Shown: in pieces, positions 16,480-24,759 of the stretch
How the letters are laid out: the number at the start of each line of letters is the position of its first letter
Numbering within the stretch: position 1 is the first letter of the stretch
From: Dickeya zeae NCPPB 2538
GTDB lineage: Bacteria > Pseudomonadota > Gammaproteobacteria > Enterobacterales > Enterobacteriaceae
Direction of reading: 5' to 3'
Assembly: GCF_000406165.1 (NCBI RefSeq)
Contig: NZ_CM001977.1
Span: 1,225,398-1,289,397 of the forward strand
DNA length: 64,000 nucleotides
The notes under the pieces: model-generated
Seen by the model: the letters and a program-made list of their open reading frames with translations, nothing else
The model's database searches: none
What the model was told of the DNA's origin: nothing
Translations under genes and position numbers: made by a program

Positions 16480-17952
16480 GTGAGTACACTCGGTTATTTA
16501 CAAAAAGTAGGCCGTGCGTTGATGGTGCCGGTCGCTACATTACCTGCAGCCGCCATCCTGATGGGGGTAGGGTACTGGATAGACCCGGTTGGCTGGGGGA
16601 GCGAAAGCGCGCTGGCAGCATTGTTGATCAAGTCTGGCGCGGCGATTATCGAGCATATGGCGGTATTGTTTGCTGTCGGTGTCGCCTACGGTATGTCTAA
16701 GGATAAAGACGGCGCGGCGGCGCTGTCCGGGTTTGTCGGTTATCTGGTGTTGACTACGCTGTGCTCGCCTGCGGCGGTATCAATGATTCAGCATATCCCG
16801 CTGGCAGAGGTACCCAAGGCATTCAGCAAGATTGAAAACCAATTCATCGGTATCCTGGTCGGCGTGATTTCTGCCGAGTTGTATAACCGCTACAGCCAGG
16901 TTGAATTGCCTAAAGCGCTCTCTTTCTTCAACGGTCGCCGACTGGTGCCGATTCTGGTATCAGTGCTGATGATTGTGGTGGCGTTTGTGCTGATGTACGT
17001 CTGGCCGGTGATTTATAACGCACTGGTTTCCTTTGGCGAACATATCCAGCAAATGGGGTCGGTGGGGGCCGGTATTTATGCCTTCTTTAACCGCCTGTTG
17101 ATTCCAGTCGGGTTGCATCATGCACTGAATTCAGTGTTCTGGTTTGATGTGGCGGGTATTAACGATATCCCCAATTTCCTGAGCGGGCAGCAGGCGATTG
17201 ATGCTGGCAAAGCGATCCCGGGCATTACCGGGCGTTATCAGGCCGGTTTCTTCCCGATCATGATGTTTGGTTTGCCGGGTGCGGCACTGGCGATTTATCA
17301 CTGTGCGCGTCCTGAAAACCGCAGCCGTGTAGCGGGGATTATGGTGGCGGCGGCGTTTGCAGCCTTCTTCACCGGTATTACTGAACCACTGGAATTCTCC
17401 TTCATGTTTGTCGCGCCGGTGCTGTATGTACTGCACGCGGTGTTGACAGGGATTTCCGTATTCATCGCGGCCAGCATGCACTGGATTGCCGGTTTTGGTT
17501 TCAGTGCCGGTTTGGTGGACTTGGTGCTTTCTACGCGCAACCCACTGGCGACACATTGGTATATGTTGCTGCTTCAGGGGGCGGTGTTCTTCGTCATTTA
17601 TTATGTGGTGTTCCGCTTTACTATCACCCGCTTTAACCTGATGACGCCGGGACGTGAAGCCGTTGCGACACAGCCTTCAACGGAGGGGGCAACCGCTCCT
17701 GCGGGCAATGCCCAATCGGTAGCGAAAGGGTATTTGCAGGCTATCGGCGGTAAAGACAATCTGACCGGCATCGACGCTTGTATTACTCGTTTGCGCCTGA
17801 GCGTGAAGGATTCGAGCCTGGTGGATGAATCGGCGGCACGTCAGTTAGGGGCTGCGGGTGTGATTCGTCTCAATAAGCAAAGCGTGCAGATTGTGGTTGG
17901 CACCCAGGCGGAGAATATCGCCTCTGCCTTGCGTGAGGTTTCACAGGAATAA
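16480..17952 (+). CDS. nagE: N-acetylglucosamine PTS permease NagE, IICB form without IIA
   Basis: PTS transporter (490 aa) that imports and phosphorylates GlcNAc. The IIC domain (about residues 1-385) has the RALMVPVATLPAAAILMG start and FFPIMMFGLPGAALA and GITEPLEFSFMF signatures. A linker follows, then a IIB domain with phosphocysteine 434 in GIDACITRLRLSV. The protein stops at the end of IIB; the IIA domain (about 150 residues) fused in E. coli NagE (648 aa) is absent, so phosphate must come from a separate IIA, most likely Crr. A GTG start at 16480 is chosen because GAGGGGAAG lies just upstream; a TTG at 16453 is possible. Divergent from nagBAC. Confidence 0.92.
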   Translation: MSTLGYLQKVGRALMVPVATLPAAAILMGVGYWIDPVGWGSESALAALLIKSGAAIIEHMAVLFAVGVAYGMSKDKDGAAALSGFVGYLVLTTLCSPAAVSMIQHIPLAEVPKAFSKIENQFIGILVGVISAELYNRYSQVELPKALSFFNGRRLVPILVSVLMIVVAFVLMYVWPVIYNALVSFGEHIQQMGSVGAGIYAFFNRLLIPVGLHHALNSVFWFDVAGINDIPNFLSGQQAIDAGKAIPGITGRYQAGFFPIMMFGLPGAALAIYHCARPENRSRVAGIMVAAAFAAFFTGITEPLEFSFMFVAPVLYVLHAVLTGISVFIAASMHWIAGFGFSAGLVDLVLSTRNPLATHWYMLLLQGAVFFVIYYVVFRFTITRFNLMTPGREAVATQPSTEGATAPAGNAQSVAKGYLQAIGGKDNLTGIDACITRLRLSVKDSSLVDESAARQLGAAGVIRLNKQSVQIVVGTQAENIASALREVSQE

Positions 17953-17990
17953 TTCGGCTGGCGTCATTATCGCCGTCTGATATCGATAAA

Positions 17991-18023
17991 CGGAGCGCGC
18001 CTGCAAGCACGCTCCGTTTTTTT
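17991..18023 (+). terminator. nagE terminator
   Basis: The stem CGGAGCG / CGCTCCG is followed by seven T residues, 38 bp after the nagE stop codon. It ends the nagE message before glnS. Confidence 0.88.
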
Positions 18024-18119
18024 ATCTTGAATTTTCATGAAACAAACGGTTGTTTCCCGGCGTGGCTTGTTGGATCATTAGTGGTTAAGGGTTGTTTTTT
18101 CGCATTTGAGGAACCAAGC

Positions 18120-19778
18120 ATGAGTGAGGCTGAAGCCCGCCCAACCAACTTTATTCGTCAGATCATTGATGAAGATCTGGCTACCGGTAAACACGACAGT
18201 ATTCAGACGCGTTTTCCTCCAGAGCCGAACGGCTATCTTCATATCGGCCACGCTAAATCCATCTGCCTGAACTTCGGTATCGCTGAAGATTACCACGGCA
18301 AGTGCAACCTGCGCTTTGATGATACCAACCCGGTAAAAGAAGATATCGAGTACGTTGAATCCATCAAACATGACGTTCAGTGGCTGGGTTTTTCCTGGAG
18401 CGGCAATGTTCGCTATTCGTCGGATTATTTTGATCAGTTGCACATGTATGCCGTTGAACTGATCAATAAAGGGTTGGCGTATGTCGATGAGCTGACGCCG
18501 GAACAGATTCGCGAATATCGCGGCACGCTGACCTCTCCGGGCAAAAATAGCCCGTACCGCGATCGCAGCGTTGAAGAGAACATGGCGCTGTTTGAAAAAA
18601 TGCGCAACGGTGGTTTCGCCGAAGGTGCTGCTTGCCTGCGTGCTAAAATCGACATGGCATCGCCATTTATCGTGATGCGCGACCCGGTGCTGTATCGCAT
18701 CAAATTCGCCGAGCATCATCAGACCGGCAATAAGTGGTGCATCTACCCGATGTACGACTTCACCCACTGCATTTCCGATGCGCTGGAAGGTATTACACAT
18801 TCGCTGTGTACGCTGGAATTTCAGGATAACCGTCGCCTGTATGACTGGGTGCTGGATAACATCAGCATTCCTGCTCACCCGCGCCAGTACGAGTTTTCCC
18901 GCCTGAACCTGGAATATGCGGTCATGTCCAAGCGGAAGCTGAACCAACTGGTGAGTGAGAAGATCGTCGAAGGCTGGAACGATCCGCGTATGCCGACCAT
19001 CTCTGGTTTACGCCGCCGTGGTTATACCGCCGCTTCTATTCGTGAGTTCTGCCGCCGCATTGGCGTGACCAAGCAGGATAACACAGTGGAAATGGCCGCA
19101 CTCGAGTCGTGCATACGTGATGATCTCAACGAGAATGCACCACGTGCAATGGCGGTGCTGGATCCGGTGAAAGTGGTGATTGAGAACCTGCCTGAAGGTC
19201 ATGAAGAGTGGCTGAGCATGCCCAACCATCCGAATAAACCGGAAATGGGAACACGACAGGTTGCTTTCAGTCGCGAAGTGTACATTGATCGCGCTGATTT
19301 TCGTGAAGAAGCTAATAAGCAGTACAAACGTCTGGTGTTAGGCAAAGAAGTCCGTCTGCGTAATGCGTATGTCATTAAAGCTGAACGCATTGATAAAGAC
19401 GAGCAGGGTGTGATCACCACGATTTACTGCAGCTGTGATACGGAAACCCTGAGCAAGGATCCGGCCGACGGCCGTAAAGTGAAAGGCGTGATCCACTGGG
19501 TCTCTGCTGCTCACGCGTTGCCAGCACAGTTCCGTCTGTATGATCGCCTGTTCAGCATAGCTAACCCTGGCGGAGCAGAGGATTTTCTCTCCACCATCAA
19601 TCCTGACTCACTGAGTATTGCTCAGGGCTTTGTCGAAGCCAGTTTGGGTAATGCTGAGGTCGAAAAAGCCTATCAGTTTGAGCGTGAAGGGTATTTTTGC
19701 GCGGATCGCGTTTATTCCCGTCCTGACCATCTGGTCTTCAACCGGACGGTGGGATTGCGTGATAGCTGGGCGGGTTAA
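18120..19778 (+). CDS. glnS: Glutaminyl-tRNA synthetase GlnS
   Basis: Class I aminoacyl-tRNA synthetase (552 aa; E. coli 554) charging tRNA-Gln; three tRNA-Gln genes lie 8 kb away. The HIGH motif is in LHIGHAKS and the KMSKS-type motif is VMSKRKL; the C-terminal half is the anticodon-binding beta-barrel. The start MSEAEARPTNFIRQ is conserved and preceded by GAGGAA; longer in-frame readings are ignored. The chitoporin genes chiPQ that follow glnS in E. coli are missing; fur follows directly, separated by a bidirectional terminator. Confidence 0.97.
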   Translation: MSEAEARPTNFIRQIIDEDLATGKHDSIQTRFPPEPNGYLHIGHAKSICLNFGIAEDYHGKCNLRFDDTNPVKEDIEYVESIKHDVQWLGFSWSGNVRYSSDYFDQLHMYAVELINKGLAYVDELTPEQIREYRGTLTSPGKNSPYRDRSVEENMALFEKMRNGGFAEGAACLRAKIDMASPFIVMRDPVLYRIKFAEHHQTGNKWCIYPMYDFTHCISDALEGITHSLCTLEFQDNRRLYDWVLDNISIPAHPRQYEFSRLNLEYAVMSKRKLNQLVSEKIVEGWNDPRMPTISGLRRRGYTAASIREFCRRIGVTKQDNTVEMAALESCIRDDLNENAPRAMAVLDPVKVVIENLPEGHEEWLSMPNHPNKPEMGTRQVAFSREVYIDRADFREEANKQYKRLVLGKEVRLRNAYVIKAERIDKDEQGVITTIYCSCDTETLSKDPADGRKVKGVIHWVSAAHALPAQFRLYDRLFSIANPGGAEDFLSTINPDSLSIAQGFVEASLGNAEVEKAYQFEREGYFCADRVYSRPDHLVFNRTVGLRDSWAG

Positions 19779-19803
19779 TCGCTGCCTGCTGGGACGTTAA
19801 GAT

Positions 19804-19835
19804 AAAAATAAAACCGCCTCGGCGGTTTTATTTTT
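19804..19835. terminator. Bidirectional terminator between glnS and fur
   Basis: A perfect 15-bp inverted repeat (AAAAATAAAACCGCC and its complement) with a 2-base loop. Its outer part forms A/T tracts on both sides, so it can terminate glnS from the left and fur from the right. Confidence 0.92.
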
Positions 19836-19860
19836 GCTCAGAATTAAAGAGAAGGCTCAA

Positions 19861-20307
19861 TCAACGTTCGTCGTGGGCGCTGTCGTCTTCACGGCAGTCG
19901 CCGCTACTGCAATGGCCATACAGATACAAACTGTGGTTGGTGAGCTTGATGCCATGCTTCTCGGAAATTTCACGCTGGCGCGCTTCGATAGACTCATCGC
20001 TGAATTCAATCACCCGACCGCAATCCAGACAGATCAAATGATCATGGTGGTGTTGCTGGGTGAGTTCGAAAACGGATTTGCCACCTTCGAAGTTGTGGCG
20101 GGTGACAATGCCAGCATCGTCAAACTGGTTGAGCACACGGTAGACAGTGGCCAAACCAATCTCTTCCCCCATATCAATCAGCTTCTTGTATAAGTCTTCC
20201 GCGCTGACGTGGTGGCATTGAGGATCCTGAAGGACTTCCAGAATTTTCAGTCGTGGAAGTGTGACTTTCAGGCCGGCCTTCTTTAATGCGGTGTTGTTGT
20301 CAGTCAT
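19861..20307 (-). CDS. fur: Ferric uptake regulator Fur
   Basis: Iron-responsive repressor (148 aa, as in E. coli). N-terminal winged helix (LKVTLPRLKILEVLQ) and C-terminal dimerisation domain with the metal-binding HHHDHLICLDCG motif and the C-terminal SSGDC pair. The start codon overlaps the end of a 27-codon upstream ORF (uof-like), which implies translational coupling; the gene's own Shine-Dalgarno (AGGA) is poorly spaced. Convergent with glnS and downstream of fldA on the same strand, an arrangement conserved in enterics. Confidence 0.97.
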   Translation of the reverse strand: MTDNNTALKKAGLKVTLPRLKILEVLQDPQCHHVSAEDLYKKLIDMGEEIGLATVYRVLNQFDDAGIVTRHNFEGGKSVFELTQQHHHDHLICLDCGRVIEFSDESIEARQREISEKHGIKLTNHSLYLYGHCSSGDCREDDSAHDER

Positions 20308-20383
20308 GCGGATTTAGTCCTGTTACGTGCTTTATCTGGGAGGCTATTAGCCTAGTATCATCGGTCGGCGTAAAAAAGGTCAT
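20300..20383 (-). CDS. uof: uof-like leader peptide upstream of fur
   Basis: A 27-codon ORF (MTFFTPTDDTRLIAS, ending HVTGLNPHD) whose TGA overlaps the fur start codon (ATGACTGA). E. coli has a 28-codon uof in the same place; its translation is coupled to fur and is the target through which RyhB lowers Fur synthesis. Position, length and overlap match. I cannot compare the peptide sequence from memory. A consensus-like promoter leaves almost no leader before this ATG, so an upstream start (perhaps fldA read-through) may also feed it. Confidence 0.6.
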   Translation of the reverse strand: MTFFTPTDDTRLIASQIKHVTGLNPHD

Positions 20384-20391
20384 GTGTCTCA

Positions 20392-20420
20392 ATTATAGAA
20401 CCGCACCATCGAAATGAAAA
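20392..20420 (-). promoter_or_regulatory. Predicted fur promoter
   Basis: On the minus strand, TTTTCA and a perfect TATAAT are separated by 17 bp. The expected start site is about 20385, two or three bases before the uof-like ATG. Confidence 0.6.
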
Positions 20421-20615
20421 CTACGGAACTTTTACAATATGGTTCAGGTTAACGTACTGTATTCAGAGTAGTTATCGATAAGGAACAAATTGTATGCCAG
20501 GATTTATCATTAAACATAATCCGGCTGAGCGAATGACATTGTACCTTGTCAGGATGAAAAGTTAAAAAAATGTATCACTAATTGCGATAGGTTTTATCTA
20601 TCTATGGCTCTCATT

Positions 20616-20665
20616 ATCGATTTAGCCATCGATTTACCTATTGATATTTACCTATCGGTATAGAT
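20616..20665. repeat. Degenerate short tandem repeat between fur and fldA
   Basis: The 331-bp gap 20384-20714 holds no gene. Within it, on the minus strand, related units of 12-14 bp follow one another: CGATAGGTAAATAT, CAATAGGTAAAT, CGATGGCTAAAT, CGATAATGAG. The function is unknown. I saw no good 19-bp Fur box nor a clear fldA terminator in this gap. Confidence 0.5.
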
Positions 20666-20714
20666 ATGGCCCCGACTACATTGGCACCAGCGGTGCATCA
20701 GGGCCACGGATGAA

Positions 20715-21242
20715 TCAGGCCAGTAAGGCTTTCAAATTCAGTTCTTCACTGATTTGCTTGACCCAGGTGGAGACGCGTTCGCCGGTCAGCTCTGGCTGGC
20801 GATCTTCATCAATAGCCAGACCGATAAAGTGATCGTCATCCGCCAGGCCTTTTGAGGCTTCGAAGTAGTAACCTTCGGTCGGCCAGTGGCCAACGATGTT
20901 TGCACCCCGCGGTTCGATGATGTCGCGAATGGTGCCCATGGCGTCACAGAAGTACTCTGCGTAGTCTTCCTGATCACCGCAACCAAAGATGGCTACTAGT
21001 TTTCCAGAAAAATCAATCTCTTCCAGGGTTGGGAAGAAATCATCCCAGTCACATTGTGCTTCGCCGTAGTACCAGGTCGGGATACCCAGCAGCAGGATGT
21101 CAAAGCGCTCCAGATCCTCTTTGCTGCTTTTGGCAATGTCGTGCAGTTCGGCGACGTCGCTGCCCAGTTGTTGCTGGATAGTTTTAGCAATATTTTCGGT
21201 ATTACCAGTATCACTGCCAAAAAAAATGCCTATGAGAGCCAT
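20715..21242 (-). CDS. fldA: Flavodoxin 1 (FldA)
   Basis: Long-chain FMN flavodoxin (175 aa; E. coli 176), a soluble electron carrier for radical-SAM and reductive enzymes such as BioB, IspG/IspH and MetH reactivation. The FMN phosphate loop GSDTGNTEN is near the N-terminus, with the flavin-stacking regions PTWYYGEAQCDWDDF and GCGDQEDYAEYFCDA. It lies upstream of fur on the same strand. It is encoded on its own, with a perfect 13-bp palindrome in its probable promoter. Confidence 0.97.
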   Translation of the reverse strand: MALIGIFFGSDTGNTENIAKTIQQQLGSDVAELHDIAKSSKEDLERFDILLLGIPTWYYGEAQCDWDDFFPTLEEIDFSGKLVAIFGCGDQEDYAEYFCDAMGTIRDIIEPRGANIVGHWPTEGYYFEASKGLADDDHFIGLAIDEDRQPELTGERVSTWVKQISEELNLKALLA

Positions 21243-21308
21243 AGATTAAATAACCTCTTGATTCCTAAGGGTATGGTGCTTACGTCACCCACTATCCGCT
21301 AATAATAG

Positions 21309-21321
21309 CAGACACTGTCTG
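21309..21321. promoter_or_regulatory. Perfect 13-bp palindrome upstream of fldA
   Basis: CAGACA-C-TGTCTG lies about 70 bp before the fldA start, just upstream of a TATTAT -10-like hexamer on the minus strand. It looks like an operator. I cannot name the regulator. Confidence 0.4.
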
Positions 21322-21505
21322 GCGGATAAACGTGTATCTGTGGCTACCTGCAGCCGTGCTGTAAAAACAATTAGTTGATTCTTTTTTAATCGCCTTCTTA
21401 ATGTTTTTTAATTTTTTTAAATACGATATTCTCACAGATAACTGAAAATATGGGTAATTGGTTAAATATCTAATTTTTATTAGTTTTTAAAAAAACAGAA
21501 AAGAC

Positions 21506-21532
21506 TAAATATTCTTATAGTTTTGACGATGA
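21506..21532 (+). promoter_or_regulatory. FliA (sigma-28) type promoter for the chemoreceptor gene
   Basis: TAAATATT-N11-GACGATGA matches 12 of 16 bases of the flagellar sigma factor consensus TAAAGTTT-N11-GCCGATAA with exact spacing. It lies about 125 bp upstream of the MCP start. The stretch before it (about 21370-21505) is very AT-rich and contains no gene. Confidence 0.6.
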
Positions 21533-21658
21533 CGGAACATGGTGCTTTATTGAATGTAAATGTGCAGCAATGTTTCTTACAAAACGAGAGACTTTCTCAT
21601 TACATAAGTCAAAACAAGCCTTACCTCCTCGATCAATAGCTCGTTTATGGAGTCAATT

Positions 21659-23347
21659 ATGCAATTCCTAAAAAATATTGCCATTCGCACCGCCATGTTA
21701 TGGGTGCTCGGCATCTTCTGTGTGTTATGGATTGCGGTCTCGCTCTACACCATGTATTCGTTCAAAACCATGAATGAAACATCTAAAACCAGTGCTTTGC
21801 TGGTTAATAATATGAATTTGGTTAATACCGGTAACGACCAGTATTTCCGTATGGTAACCCGACTGGCACGTGCGATTGATTATCGGCAGAGTGGTGATGA
21901 TCAGAAAGCAGATGAACAGCAAAAATCATCACAGGCTGCGCTGGATCTACTGAAATCTAACCTTGAAGCTTTCAAAAAGATTGATCATGTCGGCATGTCG
22001 CCGGAGCTGGTGGACGCGGTAATACGTGACTGGAGCAACCTGATTACCCAGGGGGTTGAGCCGATGTACCAGCGTGCGGTGGACAAAAAGTTCGATGAAT
22101 ACGACAAGTATGCCAAAGACATCGTGCCCGCCTTCAGTCGCCAGTTCAATGTCTCGTTCACCAACTTCAACAAAGCCGGGTCAACGATGTTTGTCGATGC
22201 AGGCGACCGGTTGGAAAGTATTACTGCTGTCGGACAGAATATTTTGTTGGCAGGGTTGGTGGCTGGTTTGTTGATGCTGTTTATGACCGATCGCTATCTG
22301 GTCGCTTGTTTGACCCGCCCACTTAACGATCTGCGTGAACATTTTCAGGTGATTGCGGCTGGTCGTCTTGGCAAACCGATTCTGGATTTTGGTAACAACT
22401 GCGTAGGTAAACTGTTCCCGCTGTTGCGCGATATGCAAACCAGCCTGGCGAACACCGTGAGTACCATTCGAAGCAGTGCGGATTCCATTTATCAGGGCGT
22501 GTCGGAAATCGCATCCGGCAACAACGACCTGGCGGCCCGGACCGAGTCGCAGGCAGCGGCGTTAGAAGAAAGTGCGGCCAGTATGGAACAACTGACGTCG
22601 ACTGTGAAACAGAACGCGGAAAATGCCAGCCACGCCAGCCAACTGGCTCATCAGGCTTCGACCACGGCCAGTAAAGGTGGTGCACTGGTCGACAATGTTG
22701 TGAAAACCATGGCGGAAATCTCCGGTAGTTCGAAGAAAATCGCTGAAATTACCAGTGTGATTAATGGCATCGCTTTCCAGACCAACATTCTGGCGTTGAA
22801 CGCAGCGGTTGAGGCGGCTCGCGCTGGTGAGCAGGGGCGTGGATTCGCGGTGGTGGCTGGTGAGGTAAGAAGTCTGGCGCAACGCAGTGCGCAGGCGGCC
22901 AAAGAGATTGAAAATCTGATTGCCGAGTCGGTTCGTTGCGTGGATAACGGTTCCTCGTTGGTGGCTGACGCAGGCAGTACCATGAGCGAGATTGTGAAAG
23001 CGGTAACCAATGTGACCGATATTATGTCGGAAATCGCCACCGCATCGGATGAGCAGAGTAAAGGTATCGCTCAGGCCGGTCAGGCGATCACGGAAATGGA
23101 TGGTGTGACTCAGCAGAACGCCGCGCTGGTGCAGGAGGCCTCTGCCGCGACCCGCTCACTGGAAGAACAGGCGATGGTGCTGACCGAAGCAGTGTCGGTA
23201 TTCCGTTTGTCCGAAGAACAGGCGTCCGGTCTGCCACCAAGACGCGATCGTCAGGCACCGGTTAAAGCCGTGGCGGCCCCAGCCGCCAAAGCATTGCCTG
23301 CTGCGACTTCAGCGAAGAAAGGCAGTGATAATTGGGAAACGTTCTGA
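21659..23347 (+). CDS. Methyl-accepting chemotaxis protein (Tar/Tsr-like)
   Basis: Transmembrane chemoreceptor of 562 aa. TM1 is about residues 10-32; a periplasmic four-helix ligand domain (about 33-190) follows, then TM2 (about 193-211), HAMP, and a cytoplasmic signalling coiled coil whose conserved hairpin tip spans about 368-400 (INGIAFQTNILALNAAVEAA). The protein ends in NWETF, the tether for CheR and CheB, as in high-abundance receptors. The ATG at 21659 has GGAG six bases upstream; the ATG at 21647 has no ribosome site. No chemotaxis gene is adjacent. It is an insertion relative to E. coli between fldA and ybfE. The ligand is unknown. Confidence 0.93.
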   Translation: MQFLKNIAIRTAMLWVLGIFCVLWIAVSLYTMYSFKTMNETSKTSALLVNNMNLVNTGNDQYFRMVTRLARAIDYRQSGDDQKADEQQKSSQAALDLLKSNLEAFKKIDHVGMSPELVDAVIRDWSNLITQGVEPMYQRAVDKKFDEYDKYAKDIVPAFSRQFNVSFTNFNKAGSTMFVDAGDRLESITAVGQNILLAGLVAGLLMLFMTDRYLVACLTRPLNDLREHFQVIAAGRLGKPILDFGNNCVGKLFPLLRDMQTSLANTVSTIRSSADSIYQGVSEIASGNNDLAARTESQAAALEESAASMEQLTSTVKQNAENASHASQLAHQASTTASKGGALVDNVVKTMAEISGSSKKIAEITSVINGIAFQTNILALNAAVEAARAGEQGRGFAVVAGEVRSLAQRSAQAAKEIENLIAESVRCVDNGSSLVADAGSTMSEIVKAVTNVTDIMSEIATASDEQSKGIAQAGQAITEMDGVTQQNAALVQEASAATRSLEEQAMVLTEAVSVFRLSEEQASGLPPRRDRQAPVKAVAAPAAKALPAATSAKKGSDNWETF

Positions 23348-23363
23348 TGTATTGAGGACGTCA

Positions 23364-23381
23364 GGCGTCATGGATGACGCC
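23364..23381. terminator. Hairpin between convergent MCP and ybfE genes
   Basis: A perfect 8-bp inverted repeat (GGCGTCAT / ATGACGCC, loop of 2) in the 75-bp convergent gap. No T tract follows on either strand, so termination strength is uncertain. Confidence 0.35.
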
Positions 23382-23422
23382 AGCACTATGTAGTTGTGTT
23401 GTATTGTAGTCGTGTTGTTGAA

Positions 23423-23704
23423 TTAGTCTTGTTGTTCTGCCAACTGTGCCAGCAGCATCTGTTCTATCAGTTCACTTCGGCTGATGTTTTTTTGTTCAGC
23501 CAGCGCATTGAGAATCTCTACCGCTTCACTGTTAATTTTCAGCTCGACACGGCGAAGACCCCGCACTTTGTCACGCCGCAACTGGTTGCGCTTGTTGATC
23601 CGTAACTGTTCGTCTCGCGAGAGCGGATTGGTTTTCGGCCGCCCTGGCCGACGCTCATTCGCGAACAGATCCAGCGTGGTGCGATCCGTTTGTTCTTTTG
23701 CCAT
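23423..23704 (-). CDS. ybfE: LexA-regulated-type protein YbfE
   Basis: Small basic protein (93 aa; E. coli 97). The core RRPGRPKTNPLSRDEQLR and the C-terminal ISRSELIEQMLLAQLAEQ helix suggest a ribbon-helix-helix-like nucleic-acid-binding fold; the function is unknown. In E. coli it is annotated as LexA-regulated, but I found no CTGT-N8-ACAG box upstream here. The start MAKEQTDRTTLDLF is conserved; ten more in-frame codons upstream are discounted. It is on the same strand as ybfF, 284 bp downstream of it. Confidence 0.9.
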   Translation of the reverse strand: MAKEQTDRTTLDLFANERRPGRPKTNPLSRDEQLRINKRNQLRRDKVRGLRRVELKINSEAVEILNALAEQKNISRSELIEQMLLAQLAEQQD

Positions 23705-23988
23705 AACTAATGGTACTGCAAGAAATTCGGCCAAAACGCCGCGTTTGATCTCGGAGGCTCACCGCCGGGATTATCTGGTGCTTTTAGCAACTCAGGCCGC
23801 GTTTTGATGAAATGTGGTTAACGATGCAAGTGGCCATACAGCCATCCCTCATACTGAGCGCGCCATAATACCCCAGCCGTTGCGGTGGCGACAACGTTTA
23901 CTGGGGCTAAGACTCAATTAAGGCTTAATTAAATCAGGCGATAAGACAACCCCTTTGCCTGCCGGGTGGATTATCTTCCCTTTGTGTC

Positions 23989-24759
23989 TTAATTCGAGGC
24001 CAAAAAACGGTGGATGGCGCGCAGTACGGCGTCGGGTTTTTCCGCGTGTACCCAGTGGCCTGCACCACTCACCACATGGGCTTTCGCGGCAGGAAACTGG
24101 CGCACCAGATCGTCGCGATAGCGATCATCGAGATAAGGTGACTCACTGCCACGGATAAACAGAATGGGGCCCGCCCAAGGGGATACCTCTTTCCAGCCGA
24201 CAATATGCTCGTACTGATCCCACAATACCGGCACGTTAAAACGCCACTCTCCTTGCTGAAATGACTTCAGTAAAAATTGCACCACGCCTTCTTCACCGGA
24301 CAGATGAGGCCGCATGATTTCCGCTGCCTGCGAGCGCTGTGTCGCACCCGCGTCACTGACGGCACGAATGGCGGCAAACACCTTGTCATGGCGACGAACC
24401 TGATAATCGACCGGCGCAATATCAATTGCCACGATGCCGTCGATGCGTGCGGCAAGCCGTTCGGTTAGAGCCATTGACACTTTGCCACCCATCGAATGGC
24501 CTATCAGGATGACACGCTCCAGACCCAGCTCGTCAATCAGTTCACACACATCCTGTGCCATGGCCGGATACGTCATCTCTGACGAGCGAGGCGACAACCC
24601 ATGATTGCGCAGATCAACTTGCACGGTGTCGTGATGTTTTTGCAGATCGCGTGCCAGTACGCCGAGGTTATCCAGATTACCGAATAGCCCATGAATGAGG
24701 ACAACGGGTAATTGATTTTGCGGGGATTGTGCGTTTTGCCAGCGATAATTCAATTTCAT
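23989..24759 (-). CDS. ybfF: Alpha/beta-hydrolase esterase YbfF
   Basis: Cytosolic esterase (256 aa; E. coli 254) of the alpha/beta-hydrolase fold, active on short acyl esters in E. coli; the natural substrate is unknown. The oxyanion motif HGLFGNLDN, nucleophile elbow GHSMGG and the catalytic histidine in GAGHWVHAEKPD are present. The start MKLNYRW matches the family; an ATG four codons earlier is also possible, and neither has a good ribosome site. Divergent from seqA. Confidence 0.92.
   Translation of the reverse strand: MKLNYRWQNAQSPQNQLPVVLIHGLFGNLDNLGVLARDLQKHHDTVQVDLRNHGLSPRSSEMTYPAMAQDVCELIDELGLERVILIGHSMGGKVSMALTERLAARIDGIVAIDIAPVDYQVRRHDKVFAAIRAVSDAGATQRSQAAEIMRPHLSGEEGVVQFLLKSFQQGEWRFNVPVLWDQYEHIVGWKEVSPWAGPILFIRGSESPYLDDRYRDDLVRQFPAAKAHVVSGAGHWVHAEKPDAVLRAIHRFLASN

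Noticed and set aside
20384..20714. Fur box between fldA and fur
   Set aside because: AT-rich stretches such as TTATCATTAAACATAAT resemble half-sites only; none reaches a convincing 19-bp GATAATGATAATCATTATC match.
23705..23988. LexA box upstream of ybfE
   Set aside because: E. coli ybfE is annotated as LexA-regulated, but no CTGT-N8-ACAG-like sequence is visible in this gap.
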